From: Geothrix oryzae | GTDB taxonomy: Bacteria; Acidobacteriota; Holophagae; Holophagales; Holophagaceae | Assembly (NCBI RefSeq): GCF_030295385.1 | Contig: NZ_AP027079.1 | Span: 682,001 to 746,000 of the forward strand | Direction of reading: 5' to 3' | DNA length: 64,000 nucleotides | Part shown: positions 29,084-38,268 of the stretch, one piece after another | Layout: each line of letters opens with the position of its first letter | Position numbering within the stretch: position 1 is the stretch's first letter | Made by a program: the position numbers and the translations under genes | Notes under the pieces: generated by a model | What the model was told of the DNA's origin: nothing | Database searches by the model: none | What the model saw: only the letters and a program-made list of their open reading frames with translations

Positions 29084-30190
29084 CTAGGCCTTCGCCGCAT
29101 CCGCCTCGGCCTTCACTTTCCGGGCTTCCTCGAGGAAAGCGGGGACCAGATCCTCCTCCTTCACCTTCCGGATGAGCTCGCCCTTGCGGTAGATGAGGCC
29201 TTCGCCGGCGCCGCCGGCCACGCCGAGATCCGCGTCCTTGGCCTCGCCGGGCCCGTTCACCACGCAGCCCATGACGGCGTAGGTGATGTTCTCGTGGTTG
29301 ATGGCCTTGAGGCCCTCCTCGATCTCGTTGGCCACGCGGTTGAGGTCGATCTGCACCCGGCCGCAGCTGGGGCAGCTCACCATGCGGAAGCCACCGCTGC
29401 GCAGGGCCAGGGCCCGCAGCATCTCGTGACCCACGCGGCATTCGTCTTCACCGTCGCCCGTCAGCGAGACGCGGATGGTGTCGCCCAGGCCCTCGGCCAA
29501 GAGGATACCCATTCCGACGCTCGAACGAATGGTGCCGCCGAAGGGCGTGCCCGCTTCCGTGATCCCCAGGTGGAAGGGGTAGTCCACCTGCTTCGCCAGC
29601 AGGCGGTAGGCCTGCACGGTGCGGATCACATCGCTGGCCTTGAGGCTGATCTTGATGTCGCGGAAGCCCTCGCGCTCGAGGACCTCGATGTGGCGCAGGG
29701 CGCTCTCCACCATGGCCTCGGGTGTGGCGGTGCCGAACTTCTCCAGCAGGTCCTTCTCGAGGCTGCCGCCGTTCACGCCGATGCGGATGGGGATGCCCAG
29801 GGATCCGGCCTTGTCCACCACGGCCCTCACGCGGTCCTGGCCGCCGATGTTGCCGGGATTGATGCGCAGGCAGGCGGCGCCACCGTCCGCGGCCACCAGC
29901 GCCAGGCGGTAGTCGAAGTGGATGTCGGCCACCACGGGGATGGGGCTGCGGTCGCAGATCTCGTGGAAGACTTCGCCGGCCTTCTTGGTGGGCACGCTCA
30001 CTCGCACGATCTCGCAGCCGGCGTTGGCGTAGCCGTAGATCTGGTTGACCGTGGCCTCCACATCCCGGGTGTCCGTCTTGGTCATGCTCTGGACGCTGAT
30101 GGGGGCGTCCCCGCCCACGGGCACCTTGCCCACCAGGATCTGGCGGGTCTTCCGGCGGGGGGCGAGGGGCTGGAGTTCCTGATCGGACAT
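29084..30190 (-). CDS. ispG: 4-hydroxy-3-methylbut-2-enyl-diphosphate synthase
   Basis: A 368-residue [4Fe-4S] enzyme of the MEP isoprenoid pathway, reducing MEcPP to HMBPP. The TIM-barrel part shows the early ISVQSMTKTDTRDVEATVNQI block and PVVADIHFDYRLA. The cluster ligands are in the C-terminal domain: SCPSCGR and GCVVNGPGEAKDADLGVAGG. It is the short bacterial form without the plant-type insert. A TAAACT box lies about 26 bases before the ATG, set off from the flagellar operon by a GC hairpin. Co-transcribed with yidD. Confidence 0.96.
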   Translation of the reverse strand: MSDQELQPLAPRRKTRQILVGKVPVGGDAPISVQSMTKTDTRDVEATVNQIYGYANAGCEIVRVSVPTKKAGEVFHEICDRSPIPVVADIHFDYRLALVAADGGAACLRINPGNIGGQDRVRAVVDKAGSLGIPIRIGVNGGSLEKDLLEKFGTATPEAMVESALRHIEVLEREGFRDIKISLKASDVIRTVQAYRLLAKQVDYPFHLGITEAGTPFGGTIRSSVGMGILLAEGLGDTIRVSLTGDGEDECRVGHEMLRALALRSGGFRMVSCPSCGRVQIDLNRVANEIEEGLKAINHENITYAVMGCVVNGPGEAKDADLGVAGGAGEGLIYRKGELIRKVKEEDLVPAFLEEARKVKAEADAAKA

Positions 30191-30242
30191 GGGGCCTCGG
30201 TCAAAGATCCCAGTTTACCCGCCTATGGACGGCGGTACGCGA

Positions 30243-30266
30243 CGCGCGGCCCGGACGGGCCGCGCG
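30243..30266 (-). terminator. GC hairpin ending the flgB-flgE operon
   Basis: A perfect ten-base stem, CGCGCGGCCC / GGGCCGCGCG, with a four-base loop, 18 bases after the flgE stop. There is no T-run, so it may act with Rho or mainly protect the 3' end. Confidence 0.55.
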
Positions 30267-30283
30267 AAGAACGGGAACTCCTG

Positions 30284-31582
30284 TTACCGCTTGAGGTTCA
30301 GGGTTTCCTGGAGCAGCTCGTCGGTGGTGGTCACGATGCGGGAATTGGCCTGGTAGCCGCGCTGGCTGAGGATGAGCTTGGTGAATTCGCCTGCCACATC
30401 CACATTGGAGAGCTCGAGGTTGGAGCCCAGCACGCCGCCGCGACCGCCCTGGTTGGCCAGGCCGACGGTGGGCGAACCCGAGGCGAGGCTCTGGCCCCAG
30501 TGGTTGTTGCCGGTCTGCACCAGGCCGTTCACATTGTTGAAGCTGGAGAGGGCCACCTGGGCAAGGGAGATGACCTGGCCGTTGGTGAAGGTGCCGCTGA
30601 TGATGCCGTTCTGGTCCACCGTCAGGTCGCGCAGGGTGCCGGCCGCGTAGCCGTCCTGGAAGCTGCTGCTGGTGGTGCTGGCCGCGGAATACTGGGTCAG
30701 GTTGACGGAGTTGTCGGGGTTGACGATGTTCCAGGTGATGTCCTGGGTGGCGGTCCCGTTGTTCCAGTTGATGGCGGTCAGCTTGGGGTTGTTGCCGGCG
30801 GTGGGGGCGAGGCCATTGATGGTCAGCAGGGTGCCGGCCGCGCTGAAGGTGAGGGTGCCCGAGGCGCCTCCGCCGATGGTGGCCGGGGCGGAGACGGAGG
30901 CCGCGTAGTCCCAGGTGTTGGGTCCCGTCTTCGTGTAGGTGACGATGATGTTCTGCGCGTTGCCCTGGCTGTCGTAGACCTGGATGGGGGTCGTGAGCGA
31001 GGAGGCGGGGGTGCTGGGGGGGACCGTCGAAGTGGGGTCGAAGGTGGAGGCGTTCAGGTTGATGCCCAGGCGCACATTCTGGGTGGCGAAGGCGCTGGCG
31101 GTGGTGCTGGCATCGATGCGGATGGGAGCCAGGGAGGCGGAGGTATTCACCAGGCCCGTGGCCGTGTCCCGGTTCCAGCCCATGACATTGGCACCGTCGC
31201 TGGCCACCAGGAAGCCGGCGTTGTTGCGGGTGAAGTTGCCGGCCCGGCTGAAGACCTGGCGGCCATCGGAGGTCTGGAGGGTGAAGAACCCGTTGCCCTG
31301 GATGGCCATGTCGAGGGCGTTCCCCGTGCTCTGGAAAGAGGACTGGGAGAAGTCCTGGCTCACGCTGTTGGTCTGAACGCCCAGGCCGAACTGGATGGGG
31401 TTGCCGTTCCCCTGCGTGGACACGCCGCCCAGGCTCGTGCTGAAGATGTCGCGGAAGGTCGTGCTGGAGCCCTTGAAACCGACCGTGTTGATGTTCGACA
31501 GGTTGTTGCCGATCACATTCAGGGCGCTGGCGTTGGTGGACAGGCCCGAAAGGCCGGAGTAGAAGGCGGAGTAGAGGCTCAT
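30284..31582 (-). CDS. flgE: Flagellar hook protein
   Basis: A 432-residue hook subunit, exported and assembled outside the cell into the curved joint between rod and filament. Signatures: N-terminal SLYSAFYSGLSGLSTNASALNVIGNNL with ANINT-like SNINTVGFKGS, central MAIQGNGFF, and the C-terminal LELSNVDVAGEFTKLILSQRGYQANSRIV with the heptad end. The long Ala/Thr/Asn-rich centre is the variable D2 domain. GGAG lies six bases before the ATG. Last gene of the operon, 28 bp after flgD. Confidence 0.95.
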   Translation of the reverse strand: MSLYSAFYSGLSGLSTNASALNVIGNNLSNINTVGFKGSSTTFRDIFSTSLGGVSTQGNGNPIQFGLGVQTNSVSQDFSQSSFQSTGNALDMAIQGNGFFTLQTSDGRQVFSRAGNFTRNNAGFLVASDGANVMGWNRDTATGLVNTSASLAPIRIDASTTASAFATQNVRLGINLNASTFDPTSTVPPSTPASSLTTPIQVYDSQGNAQNIIVTYTKTGPNTWDYAASVSAPATIGGGASGTLTFSAAGTLLTINGLAPTAGNNPKLTAINWNNGTATQDITWNIVNPDNSVNLTQYSAASTTSSSFQDGYAAGTLRDLTVDQNGIISGTFTNGQVISLAQVALSSFNNVNGLVQTGNNHWGQSLASGSPTVGLANQGGRGGVLGSNLELSNVDVAGEFTKLILSQRGYQANSRIVTTTDELLQETLNLKR

Positions 31583-31610
31583 GGGGTTCTCCTGGGGTCT
31601 GGGGTCGGGT

Positions 31611-32273
31611 TCAGGCAGTGATTTCGAGGACATCGGCGAGGGAGAAGATGTTGCCTCCCGAAGCCAGGTAGATGCCGTTGTCCTTGAAGGTCACGGCGTC
31701 CACCTTCAGGGTCAGGCTGGTGCGGAAGCTCACGGCTTTGCCGTCGTCGCCGGTGGCCGAGACCTCCACCTTGTAGGCGCCGTCCGGCAGCGGCGTGCCC
31801 GAGGCATCCTTGCCGTCCCAGGCAAGGGTCGAGGCACCCCGGTTGAGGTGGCCCTGGGGCAGGGTGGCCACCACATTGCCGGTGGCGTCGCGCACGGTCA
31901 CGGTCACATTGGCCGCGGAGGCGAGCTCCAGGTTCATGGTGGCCTGGCCGGACTTCAGGTTGAAGCCGGAGCCGTCCACCTTCACCGTCTTGCCCACCAG
32001 GCCGGCCGTCTGGGCCTGGAAGAGGCCAGCCGTCTGGGTCTGGAGGCCCGTCAGCAGGGTGTTGGTCTGCTGGCTCTGCTCCAGGCTCGAGAAGCTGGTG
32101 AGCTGCTGGACCATCTGGTTGGGATCCTGGCCGGCCCCCGTGGGGTCCTGGTTCTTCAGCTGGGCGACCAGCAGCTTGAGGAATCCGTCCTTGTCCAGGG
32201 CGTTCTTGGCCGTAGCCGTCTTATTGGTCGTGGTGGTGGCGGCGGTGGTCGCGCTGATCATGCCGGTTTCCAT
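31611..32273 (-). CDS. flgD: Flagellar hook capping protein
   Basis: A 220-residue scaffold protein that caps the growing hook and is later discarded. The N-terminal FlgD domain contains LDKDGFLKLLVAQLKNQDP and the Gln-rich stretch TSFSSLEQSQQTNTLL. The C-terminal FlgD Ig-like/Tudor part contains TVRDATGNVVATLPQG and SGTPLPDGAYKVEV. The ATG has GGAGG five bases upstream. It lies between fliK and flgE, the usual order. Confidence 0.94.
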   Translation of the reverse strand: METGMISATTAATTTTNKTATAKNALDKDGFLKLLVAQLKNQDPTGAGQDPNQMVQQLTSFSSLEQSQQTNTLLTGLQTQTAGLFQAQTAGLVGKTVKVDGSGFNLKSGQATMNLELASAANVTVTVRDATGNVVATLPQGHLNRGASTLAWDGKDASGTPLPDGAYKVEVSATGDDGKAVSFRTSLTLKVDAVTFKDNGIYLASGGNIFSLADVLEITA

Positions 32274-32311
32274 AGGGACCTCCAGGGGGGTGAGAACAGG
32301 AAGCGTGCCGA

Positions 32312-33994
32312 TCAGGCGTAGAGCTCGACATGGTGCGGGTTCAGGATGGACGGAGCCAGGGCTGCGGGTGCTTCTTGCCGGGCTGCCAGCCCCGCGAGCG
32401 GGGAGCGATCCCGGAAGGTCGGCGGCGGGGGCGCCTCCTGGAAGGGGCGATGGCCCTGCTGGAGATCGAAACTGCCCAGCTGAAGGCCCTGCTCCCGGAG
32501 GGACTGCTCCAGGTGCGGACGGCCTTCCTGGACGGCCTGGACCGAGGCGGGTTCGGTGACCCACAGACGGGCATGGACCTCGCCGCCTTCGACGCGGAGA
32601 TGGATGGTCACCTGACCCAGGGACTCCGGGTGCAGTTGGAGGCGGGCTTCCTGGGCCCCGCCCTTGAGCATCCAGCGGAGGCTCCCGTCGATCTGGGCGA
32701 TGGGGCCGGCGGGGGCCGGCGGAGGGGCGCTGGGGGGGGCGGCCGGAGCGACTGGGGCTGGCACCGAGGCCCGGCCTGACGGTGCGATCGGAGTTCCGGC
32801 GGCAGTCATGGCCGAGGTCTCTGCATGCGTCGCCACCCGCGGCATCGCCGTTTCGGGCAGCAGGAAGCCCGCTTCCGGTTTCAGGGGCGGGGGCTCCGCG
32901 GGCTGAGCGGCTGGAGATGCCGCGGCGACGGCAGGGTCGGTGGGGGCCTCGGAGACGGCAGGGCTTGTGGCGTCTGAAGCCTTGATCCGGTCCTGGCGCA
33001 GATCTGCGGTGCGCAGTCCCGGCGCGGGCGGGGCGCTGGGTCCAGGCGCCACCAGGGGAACCGCCGTTTCAACGGCTGCCTTCGGAGGGGCGGCGGGTTG
33101 GGGGGTGGCGGTCTTCTTGGAGGTCGGGTTGGCCTCCTTGAGATCGGGCATGGTCGATTGGACCGGGGCCTGAGGTGTTGGGGGTGGAGTCACGGCAAGG
33201 ACTGCCGGGGTTCCGGCACCCTTGGCGCCGGGGTCCTGGGCTGGAGGGCCTTGAATGTCCGCGATCGGCAGGGCGGCCTGGGCCGCAGGCGTGGCCGGGT
33301 CAAGCGGGTTGGGGTTGTGGGCGGGGGCCGGTGAAGCGACGGGTACCGTGGCCTGGGGCGTCTGTGGCGTCGAGGCGGAGGCCGGGGCCGGGACTTCCGG
33401 AGCCGCCTCACCCTTCGAGGGGGTGGGCACGGGAAGAACGGGGTCCCCGGGGAGGACGGCCGGGGTGGAGGCCGCCAGCACCTGAGCGGGCGTTCCCGGA
33501 CCTTTGGCGACCTCGGTGGCCGCCCCGGAGGGGGCCGGTTGGGGCGTCACAGTGGCGGGAGCCAGTGCCGCGGGGGGAGGCGCGACCGGGGCGGTTGCTG
33601 CGGGCGTCCCCGCTGCGGGGGCAGCCATGTCCTGGGTACCCTCGGTCTTCTCACTCGCGGCCGTGGCCTTGGTGGGAGGGGTGGTCGGGGCTTCGGGTTT
33701 GGTGTCCTGGGTTTGGGGGGCCTGGGCTCGAGCCGCGGCTTCGCGGCGTGGCGCCTCGGGTCCCGCAGGCTCAGGCCGCGCCTGGCCGCTCTCGTTCACG
33801 GGCGTCTCCGTCTGCTCTGCCTGGCCTGAAGCCTGGCCCGACATGGGGGACGGGTTCTGGGAGGGCGCCTGGACGAATTGGGCCATCAGCCCGGCAAACT
33901 GGCCGTCGGAAGCCTCGGGTTCCCTGGCTTCCGGGCGCTCCGCCAGGGGGCGTTCGGGGACTGCAAGGACTGCTGTCGCACCGGCTGGAAGCAT
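32312..33994 (-). CDS. fliK: Flagellar hook-length control protein
   Basis: A 560-residue molecular ruler, secreted during hook assembly, that switches export specificity through FlhB. The first ~430 residues are Ala/Pro/Thr-rich and of low complexity, as expected of the ruler. The C-terminal Flg_hook domain is clear: ARLQLHPESLGQVTIHLRVEGGEVHARLWV and HLEQSLREQGLQLGSFDL. ATG with GGAG five bases upstream. An additional 173 bases separate it from the upstream motE-like gene, with a hairpin in between. Confidence 0.88.
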   Translation of the reverse strand: MLPAGATAVLAVPERPLAERPEAREPEASDGQFAGLMAQFVQAPSQNPSPMSGQASGQAEQTETPVNESGQARPEPAGPEAPRREAAARAQAPQTQDTKPEAPTTPPTKATAASEKTEGTQDMAAPAAGTPAATAPVAPPPAALAPATVTPQPAPSGAATEVAKGPGTPAQVLAASTPAVLPGDPVLPVPTPSKGEAAPEVPAPASASTPQTPQATVPVASPAPAHNPNPLDPATPAAQAALPIADIQGPPAQDPGAKGAGTPAVLAVTPPPTPQAPVQSTMPDLKEANPTSKKTATPQPAAPPKAAVETAVPLVAPGPSAPPAPGLRTADLRQDRIKASDATSPAVSEAPTDPAVAAASPAAQPAEPPPLKPEAGFLLPETAMPRVATHAETSAMTAAGTPIAPSGRASVPAPVAPAAPPSAPPPAPAGPIAQIDGSLRWMLKGGAQEARLQLHPESLGQVTIHLRVEGGEVHARLWVTEPASVQAVQEGRPHLEQSLREQGLQLGSFDLQQGHRPFQEAPPPPTFRDRSPLAGLAARQEAPAALAPSILNPHHVELYA

Positions 33995-34081
33995 GGAAAC
34001 TCCGCGCCCGGACCTTCCGGGTAGGTTTCCAGCGCCAGGACCGTGCCGCGGTCATTGGGCAGAAAATGACTCATGTTCTCG

Positions 34082-34120
34082 GGGGGGACCGCCTGCTCGC
34101 TTCGCTCGCGATGTCCCCCC
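34082..34120 (-). other. Hairpin between motE-like gene and fliK
   Basis: Eight-base arms GGGGGGAC / GTCCCCCC with a 23-base loop containing a GCGAGC-GAA-GCGAGC direct repeat. It lies inside the operon and has no T-tract, so a processing or stability element is more likely than a terminator. Confidence 0.4.
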
Positions 34121-34167
34121 GGACCCCCGCGGCTCCTGCGGAAGACCTGCTCGAGCCGCCGACCGTC

Positions 34168-34713
34168 TCAGGCGGCGGAATCCTTCGGTTTGCTCAGGCC
34201 CACCCGCTCGGACAGGCGGCCCGCCAGCTTCGCATCCAGGGGGGCCAGCTGGTCCATGAGCTTGGCGGCCTTCTTGGGGGTCATGCCCGCGAGGAGGGCC
34301 ACGGCCACATCCATGTTCTGGCCGGCCAGCTCCTTCATGGCCTGGGCTCCGGCGGCGGGTTCCATGGCCTCGTAGGTGCGGATGATCTGGGTATCGATGA
34401 CCGGGCGCACCTTAAGCTGTTCCAGCTTCGCCAGGGCCTCCTGGACGGCCTTCTCCCGGGTGGCGAGCTCGCCGCGGTCCTTGTCGAGGGTGGCCTGCAG
34501 GGTGTTGAGCCGCTGTTCCAGTTGGCGCAGGTCGGCCTCCTTCTGGGCGATGGATTTCTCCCGGGCCTGGAGCTGGGAGGCCAACTCGGCCACCTTCACC
34601 CCCTCGGCGGCGGCCCCTTTGGGGTCGCCCTTGGGTTCCTGGGCGGACAGCCAGATCACGCCCGCGGACAAGACGACGGGCGCCGAGATCCAGAGAAGGT
34701 AGCGGGCGTTCAT
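34168..34713 (-). CDS. MotE-family flagellar chaperone-like protein
   Basis: A 181-residue protein with one N-terminal membrane anchor (residues 5-22), a long coiled coil (about 45-105: LQAREKSIAQKEADLRQLEQRL and following) and a C-terminal MgtE_N-like helical domain (MKELAGQNMDVAVALLAGMTPKKAAKLMDQL). That layout and its position between fliJ and fliK match MotE, which stabilises the stator protein MotC in Sinorhizobium, and related conserved flagellar-operon proteins. ATG with GGAG six bases upstream. It is likely periplasmic. Confidence 0.82.
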   Translation of the reverse strand: MNARYLLWISAPVVLSAGVIWLSAQEPKGDPKGAAAEGVKVAELASQLQAREKSIAQKEADLRQLEQRLNTLQATLDKDRGELATREKAVQEALAKLEQLKVRPVIDTQIIRTYEAMEPAAGAQAMKELAGQNMDVAVALLAGMTPKKAAKLMDQLAPLDAKLAGRLSERVGLSKPKDSAA

Positions 34714-34729
34714 GGGGGACTCCTGGGGT

Positions 34730-35179
34730 CTAGGCGCTCTGGCGGTGGTGGCGGAGGACGGCCAGCTCGTCCATGTCGAGGATCTCGCGGAGCTGCTGTT
34801 CCCGGGCATGCAGGAGGGCCCTGCGCTCCTTGAGGCGCACCAGCATGAGGTGGTTGCGGTGGGCCAGCACCAGGGCCGCCCGGGCGGCGGCCACCTGGGC
34901 CACGGCTTCGCGAAGGCGTTCGTAGCCTTCGAGCTGGCGGCGCTCCAGCACGACCAGGAAGCGCTCTCCGGCCCGCCACAGCTCCAGGTCGAGGGCCTGC
35001 CCCGAGGCGGTGCGGCGGGATTCGAAGATGGCGCGGTGCTGCCGGGCCAGGTCCTCGAGGTGCTCGCGCACCTCGCGCTCGCCCTGGAGGGCCCGGGCCA
35101 GGCCGCGTTCGGCCTCGCGTTCCAGGGCCTCCCGCAGCTTGCGCAGCGGTTCGAGACGGAAATGGAACCGGGCGGCCAT
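34730..35179 (-). CDS. fliJ: Flagellar export protein FliJ
   Basis: A 149-residue, entirely coiled-coil protein (RFHFRLEPLRKLREALEREAER at the N-terminus, charged heptads throughout). This is the FliJ stalk that inserts into the FliI hexamer and couples it to the FlhA gate. Its start overlaps the fliI stop by one base (TGATG), confirming the usual fliI-fliJ coupling. Confidence 0.9.
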   Translation of the reverse strand: MAARFHFRLEPLRKLREALEREAERGLARALQGEREVREHLEDLARQHRAIFESRRTASGQALDLELWRAGERFLVVLERRQLEGYERLREAVAQVAAARAALVLAHRNHLMLVRLKERRALLHAREQQLREILDMDELAVLRHHRQSA

Positions 35180-36543
35180 CAGGCGCGTCCCTTCAGGAAC
35201 GGCGCGAGGTCGATGCCGAAGATCTGGCCCATGGCGAGCATGGCCTGGTGATGATCAGAGGCTTCGGCGGTGGCCTGGCGGAGGAAGGCCTGGATGGCGG
35301 GCTGGAACTGGATGGCCTGGTCGATGGCGGAGCTGGAACCCTTGGTGTAGGCGCCGATCTGGATGAGATCCTCGGCGTCCTGGTAGGTGGCCATGAGGTC
35401 GCGCAGCTTGCTGGCCAGCTGCTTCTGCTCCGGCGGCGCCAGGGCGCTGAAGAGGCGGGAGAGGCTGGCGAGCACATCGATGGCGGGGAAGTGGTTCTTC
35501 GAGCCGAGCTTGCGCGAAAGCACCACATGGCCGTCCAGGATGCCGCGCACGGCGTCGCTGATGGGCTCGTTCATGTCGTCGCCCTCCACCAGCACCGTGT
35601 AGATGCCGGTGATGGAGCCCATGCCCTCGAAGGTGCCGGCCCGCTCCATGAGACGCGGCAGCAGGGCGAAGACCGAGGGCGTGTAGCCCCGGGAGCTGGG
35701 CGGTTCCCCGGCGCTGAGGCCGACCTCGCGCTGGGCCATGGCGAAGCGGGTGACGCTGTCCATCATCAGCAGCACATCCTTGCCCTGGCGCATGAAGTAC
35801 TCGGCCACGGTGGTGCCGGCCATGGCGCAGCGGAGGCGGAGCAGGGGCGTCTGGTCGCTGGTGGAGACCACCACGACGCTGCGGCGGAGCCCCTCCTCCC
35901 CCAGATCGTTCTCGATGAACTCGCGCAGCTCGCGGCCCCGCTCGCCCACCAGCGTGATCACATTCACTTCGGCCGAGGTGTTGCGCGCCACCATGCCGAG
36001 CAGGGTGGACTTGCCCACGCCCGATCCCGAAAAAATGCCCACCCGCTGGCCCTTGCCCAGGGTGAGCAGGCCGTCGATGGCCCGCACGCCCGTGGACAGG
36101 ACCTGATCGATCCGCTTGCGGCGCATGGGGTTGGGCGGCGGGCCCTGGAGGGGCAGATGGGCCATGGCCTCGATGGGTGGCCCTCCGTCCAGGGGCCTGC
36201 CCAGGGGGTCGATCACGCGGCCCAGCAGGTCCTCGGACAGGGGCAGCTCGGACTGGTGGCCGGTGCCTTCCACCCAAAGGCCCGGACGGATGCCTTCGGT
36301 CTCTTCGATGGGCATGAGCAGCACGCGCTGGCCGGAGAACCCCACGACTTCCGCGTGGATGAGCCGCGGGCGCCCGGCCTGATCCAGGCCGTGGATGAGC
36401 ATCTGCTCGCCCACGGAGCATTCGGGGCCCGTGGATTCGACCACCAGGCCCACCACCTTCGTGACCCGACCCATCCAGTCGGCCTTCGGGAGCCCCCGCA
36501 TGCGGGCCGCGAGGGCCACGGGATCCAGGAGGGCGGGGCTCAT
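35179..36543 (-). CDS. fliI: Flagellum-specific ATPase
   Basis: A 454-residue F1-beta-like ATPase of the type III export apparatus, cytoplasmic face. Walker A is SGSGVGKST, Walker B is VLLMMDSVTRFA, and family blocks include GERGRELREF, PSSRGYTPSVFALLPRLMERAG and SRKLGSKNHFPAIDVLASLSRL. Length is normal. Overlaps fliH by four bases at the start and fliJ by one at the end. Confidence 0.97.
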   Translation of the reverse strand: MSPALLDPVALAARMRGLPKADWMGRVTKVVGLVVESTGPECSVGEQMLIHGLDQAGRPRLIHAEVVGFSGQRVLLMPIEETEGIRPGLWVEGTGHQSELPLSEDLLGRVIDPLGRPLDGGPPIEAMAHLPLQGPPPNPMRRKRIDQVLSTGVRAIDGLLTLGKGQRVGIFSGSGVGKSTLLGMVARNTSAEVNVITLVGERGRELREFIENDLGEEGLRRSVVVVSTSDQTPLLRLRCAMAGTTVAEYFMRQGKDVLLMMDSVTRFAMAQREVGLSAGEPPSSRGYTPSVFALLPRLMERAGTFEGMGSITGIYTVLVEGDDMNEPISDAVRGILDGHVVLSRKLGSKNHFPAIDVLASLSRLFSALAPPEQKQLASKLRDLMATYQDAEDLIQIGAYTKGSSSAIDQAIQFQPAIQAFLRQATAEASDHHQAMLAMGQIFGIDLAPFLKGRA

Positions 36544-37271
36544 GGGGCCTGGTCCTCGCGCATGCGGGCGATGAGCTGCAGGAGGCGCTCGCGGCGTCCC
36601 TCCAGGCTGCCGTTGAGGACGCCCAGGGGGGTCTCGGCCCGCAGGCTGCCGCGCGACAGGCTGGCGTCGGCCGTCAGGTTCAGGCCCCCGTGCCCGACGA
36701 ACTGGTCGCCCACCTGGCTGAGATCCTGGGGGTTGAGGAAGACCAGCAGGGGCGCTTCCCCCTCCCGGCGACCATGAGGCAGAGGGAAGGGAAGCTCCTC
36801 CAGCACGCCCTCCATCAGCGCCTTCACCGCGCCGGGGGAACGGTCGATCTGCTGGACGGCCAGGTGCTCGCCCACGGCCAGGGCCAGGGCCACCATCTCC
36901 TCGTTCAGGGCCTCGCGGAGGGCGAGGGTCACCTGGGACAGCTCGTCCAGGTGCTCCACCAGGCGCTGGATGTAGCCCTTGTACTGGCTTTCGCCGAAGG
37001 TGCGGCCCTCGGCCTCGCCCGAGGCGAAGCCCTCCTCGTAGGCCCGGCGGGCGATGTCCTGGGCCTGGCGCTCCGCTTCCTGGAGACGGTCCACAAGGCG
37101 CTGCTCCACGGGCACCTGGGAGGCGGCTTCGTCACCCAGGTCCGAGGCGATGGAGCTGCCGCCCTCGTCGAGCCCGCCATGGCTGAGCGTCGCGTCCACG
37201 GGGAAGTAGGGGAAAGCCTCCAGGCGCGTGCCCTGGATGTCCTCGGACCGGATGAACCCCTTACGTGACAT
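36540..37271 (-). CDS. fliH: Flagellar assembly protein FliH
   Basis: A 243-residue negative regulator/peripheral stalk of the export ATPase. The N-terminal region is variable; residues about 85-120 are Ala/Glu-rich with the GxxxG-type FliH repeat (AYEEGFASGEAEGRTFG), followed by the FliH/HrpE domain (LALREALNEEMVALALAVGEHL). The ATG lies inside the end of fliG (11-base overlap), so coupling is likely. It ends by a four-base overlap with fliI. Confidence 0.88.
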   Translation of the reverse strand: MSRKGFIRSEDIQGTRLEAFPYFPVDATLSHGGLDEGGSSIASDLGDEAASQVPVEQRLVDRLQEAERQAQDIARRAYEEGFASGEAEGRTFGESQYKGYIQRLVEHLDELSQVTLALREALNEEMVALALAVGEHLAVQQIDRSPGAVKALMEGVLEELPFPLPHGRREGEAPLLVFLNPQDLSQVGDQFVGHGGLNLTADASLSRGSLRAETPLGVLNGSLEGRRERLLQLIARMREDQAP

Positions 37272-38265
37272 AGTCCTCGCCCCCGCCACCGCCGATGCTG
37301 ATGACGCCTTCCTCTTCCAGCTGGCGGACGATCTCCACGACCTCGTGCTGGGACTTTTCCACATCCTTCAGCTTCACGGGGCCCATGAACTCCATCTCTT
37401 CCTTCATGAGTTCCACGGCGCGGCTGGACATGTTGCGGAAGAACTGGTTCTGCAGCTCCTCGCTGGTGCCCTTGAGGGCGATGGTGAGGGTCTTCTTGTC
37501 CGCGCGCTTGAGGATCTCGGTGATGCCGTTGTCGTCGATGAGCAGGATGTCGTCGAAGACGAACATGAGGTCGCGGATGCTGGCGGCCAGCTGGGGGTTC
37601 TCGGTCTCGATCTTCTCCAGCACGGCGCGGCCGGTGTTGCGGTCCATGCGGTTGAAGAGCTCCGCCACGGCCCGGACGCCGCCGTAGGCTTCCGTCGCGA
37701 AGGAGCCCAGGGCCTCCAGCTTCTGCTCGAGGATGAGGCTGATGCGGCGCACCACCTCGGGACTGATCTCCTGCAGGCTGGCCATGCGCATGGCCACATC
37801 GCTGCGCAGGGCCTCGGGCAGGCTCGAGATGAGTTCGGCGGCCTGGGAGGCGTTCAGGTGGGCCAGGATGAGGGCGATGGTCTGCGGGTGCTCGTTCTGG
37901 ATGAACTTGGAGAGCTGTTGGGGATTGGCGCGCTCCAGGCTGGTGAAGCCCGCGCTGGATTCCAGGGCCTTCACGAGGCGGTCGATGATCTTGCGCGCCA
38001 CTTCCGGGCCCACGGACTTGATGAGCAGCTTCTTGGCGTACTCGATGCCGCCCTGGCTGATGTAGCTGCGGGCCTGGGTCATGGTGTGGAACTCCTCCAT
38101 GACCTCTTCCGCGACTTCGGGCTGCACATGCTTGGTGATGGCGATCTCTCGGGAGATCGTCTGGATTTCATCCTCCTCGAGGTACTTGAAGATGCTCGCG
38201 GCGGTCTCGTCGCCCAGGGAAACCATGAGCACGGCGGCCTTCTGCATGCCGGTCAGCTTCGCCAT
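37261..38265 (-). CDS. fliG: Flagellar motor switch protein FliG
   Basis: A 334-residue switch-ring protein that contacts FliF, FliM and the stator. N-terminal LTGMQKAAVLMVSLG; middle-domain EHPQ motif in NEHPQTIALILAHL; C-terminal torque helix with charged residues (FDDILLIDDNGITEILKRADKKTL and LKGTSEELQNQFFRNMS). It starts three bases after fliF. Confidence 0.97.
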   Translation of the reverse strand: MAKLTGMQKAAVLMVSLGDETAASIFKYLEEDEIQTISREIAITKHVQPEVAEEVMEEFHTMTQARSYISQGGIEYAKKLLIKSVGPEVARKIIDRLVKALESSAGFTSLERANPQQLSKFIQNEHPQTIALILAHLNASQAAELISSLPEALRSDVAMRMASLQEISPEVVRRISLILEQKLEALGSFATEAYGGVRAVAELFNRMDRNTGRAVLEKIETENPQLAASIRDLMFVFDDILLIDDNGITEILKRADKKTLTIALKGTSEELQNQFFRNMSSRAVELMKEEMEFMGPVKLKDVEKSQHEVVEIVRQLEEEGVISIGGGGGEDYVT

Positions 38266-38268
38266 GGC

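Noticed and set aside
33886-34074. A 62-codon frame overlapping the fliK start
   Set aside because: No good ribosome site and most of it overlaps fliK in another frame; kept only as a remark in the hairpin finding.
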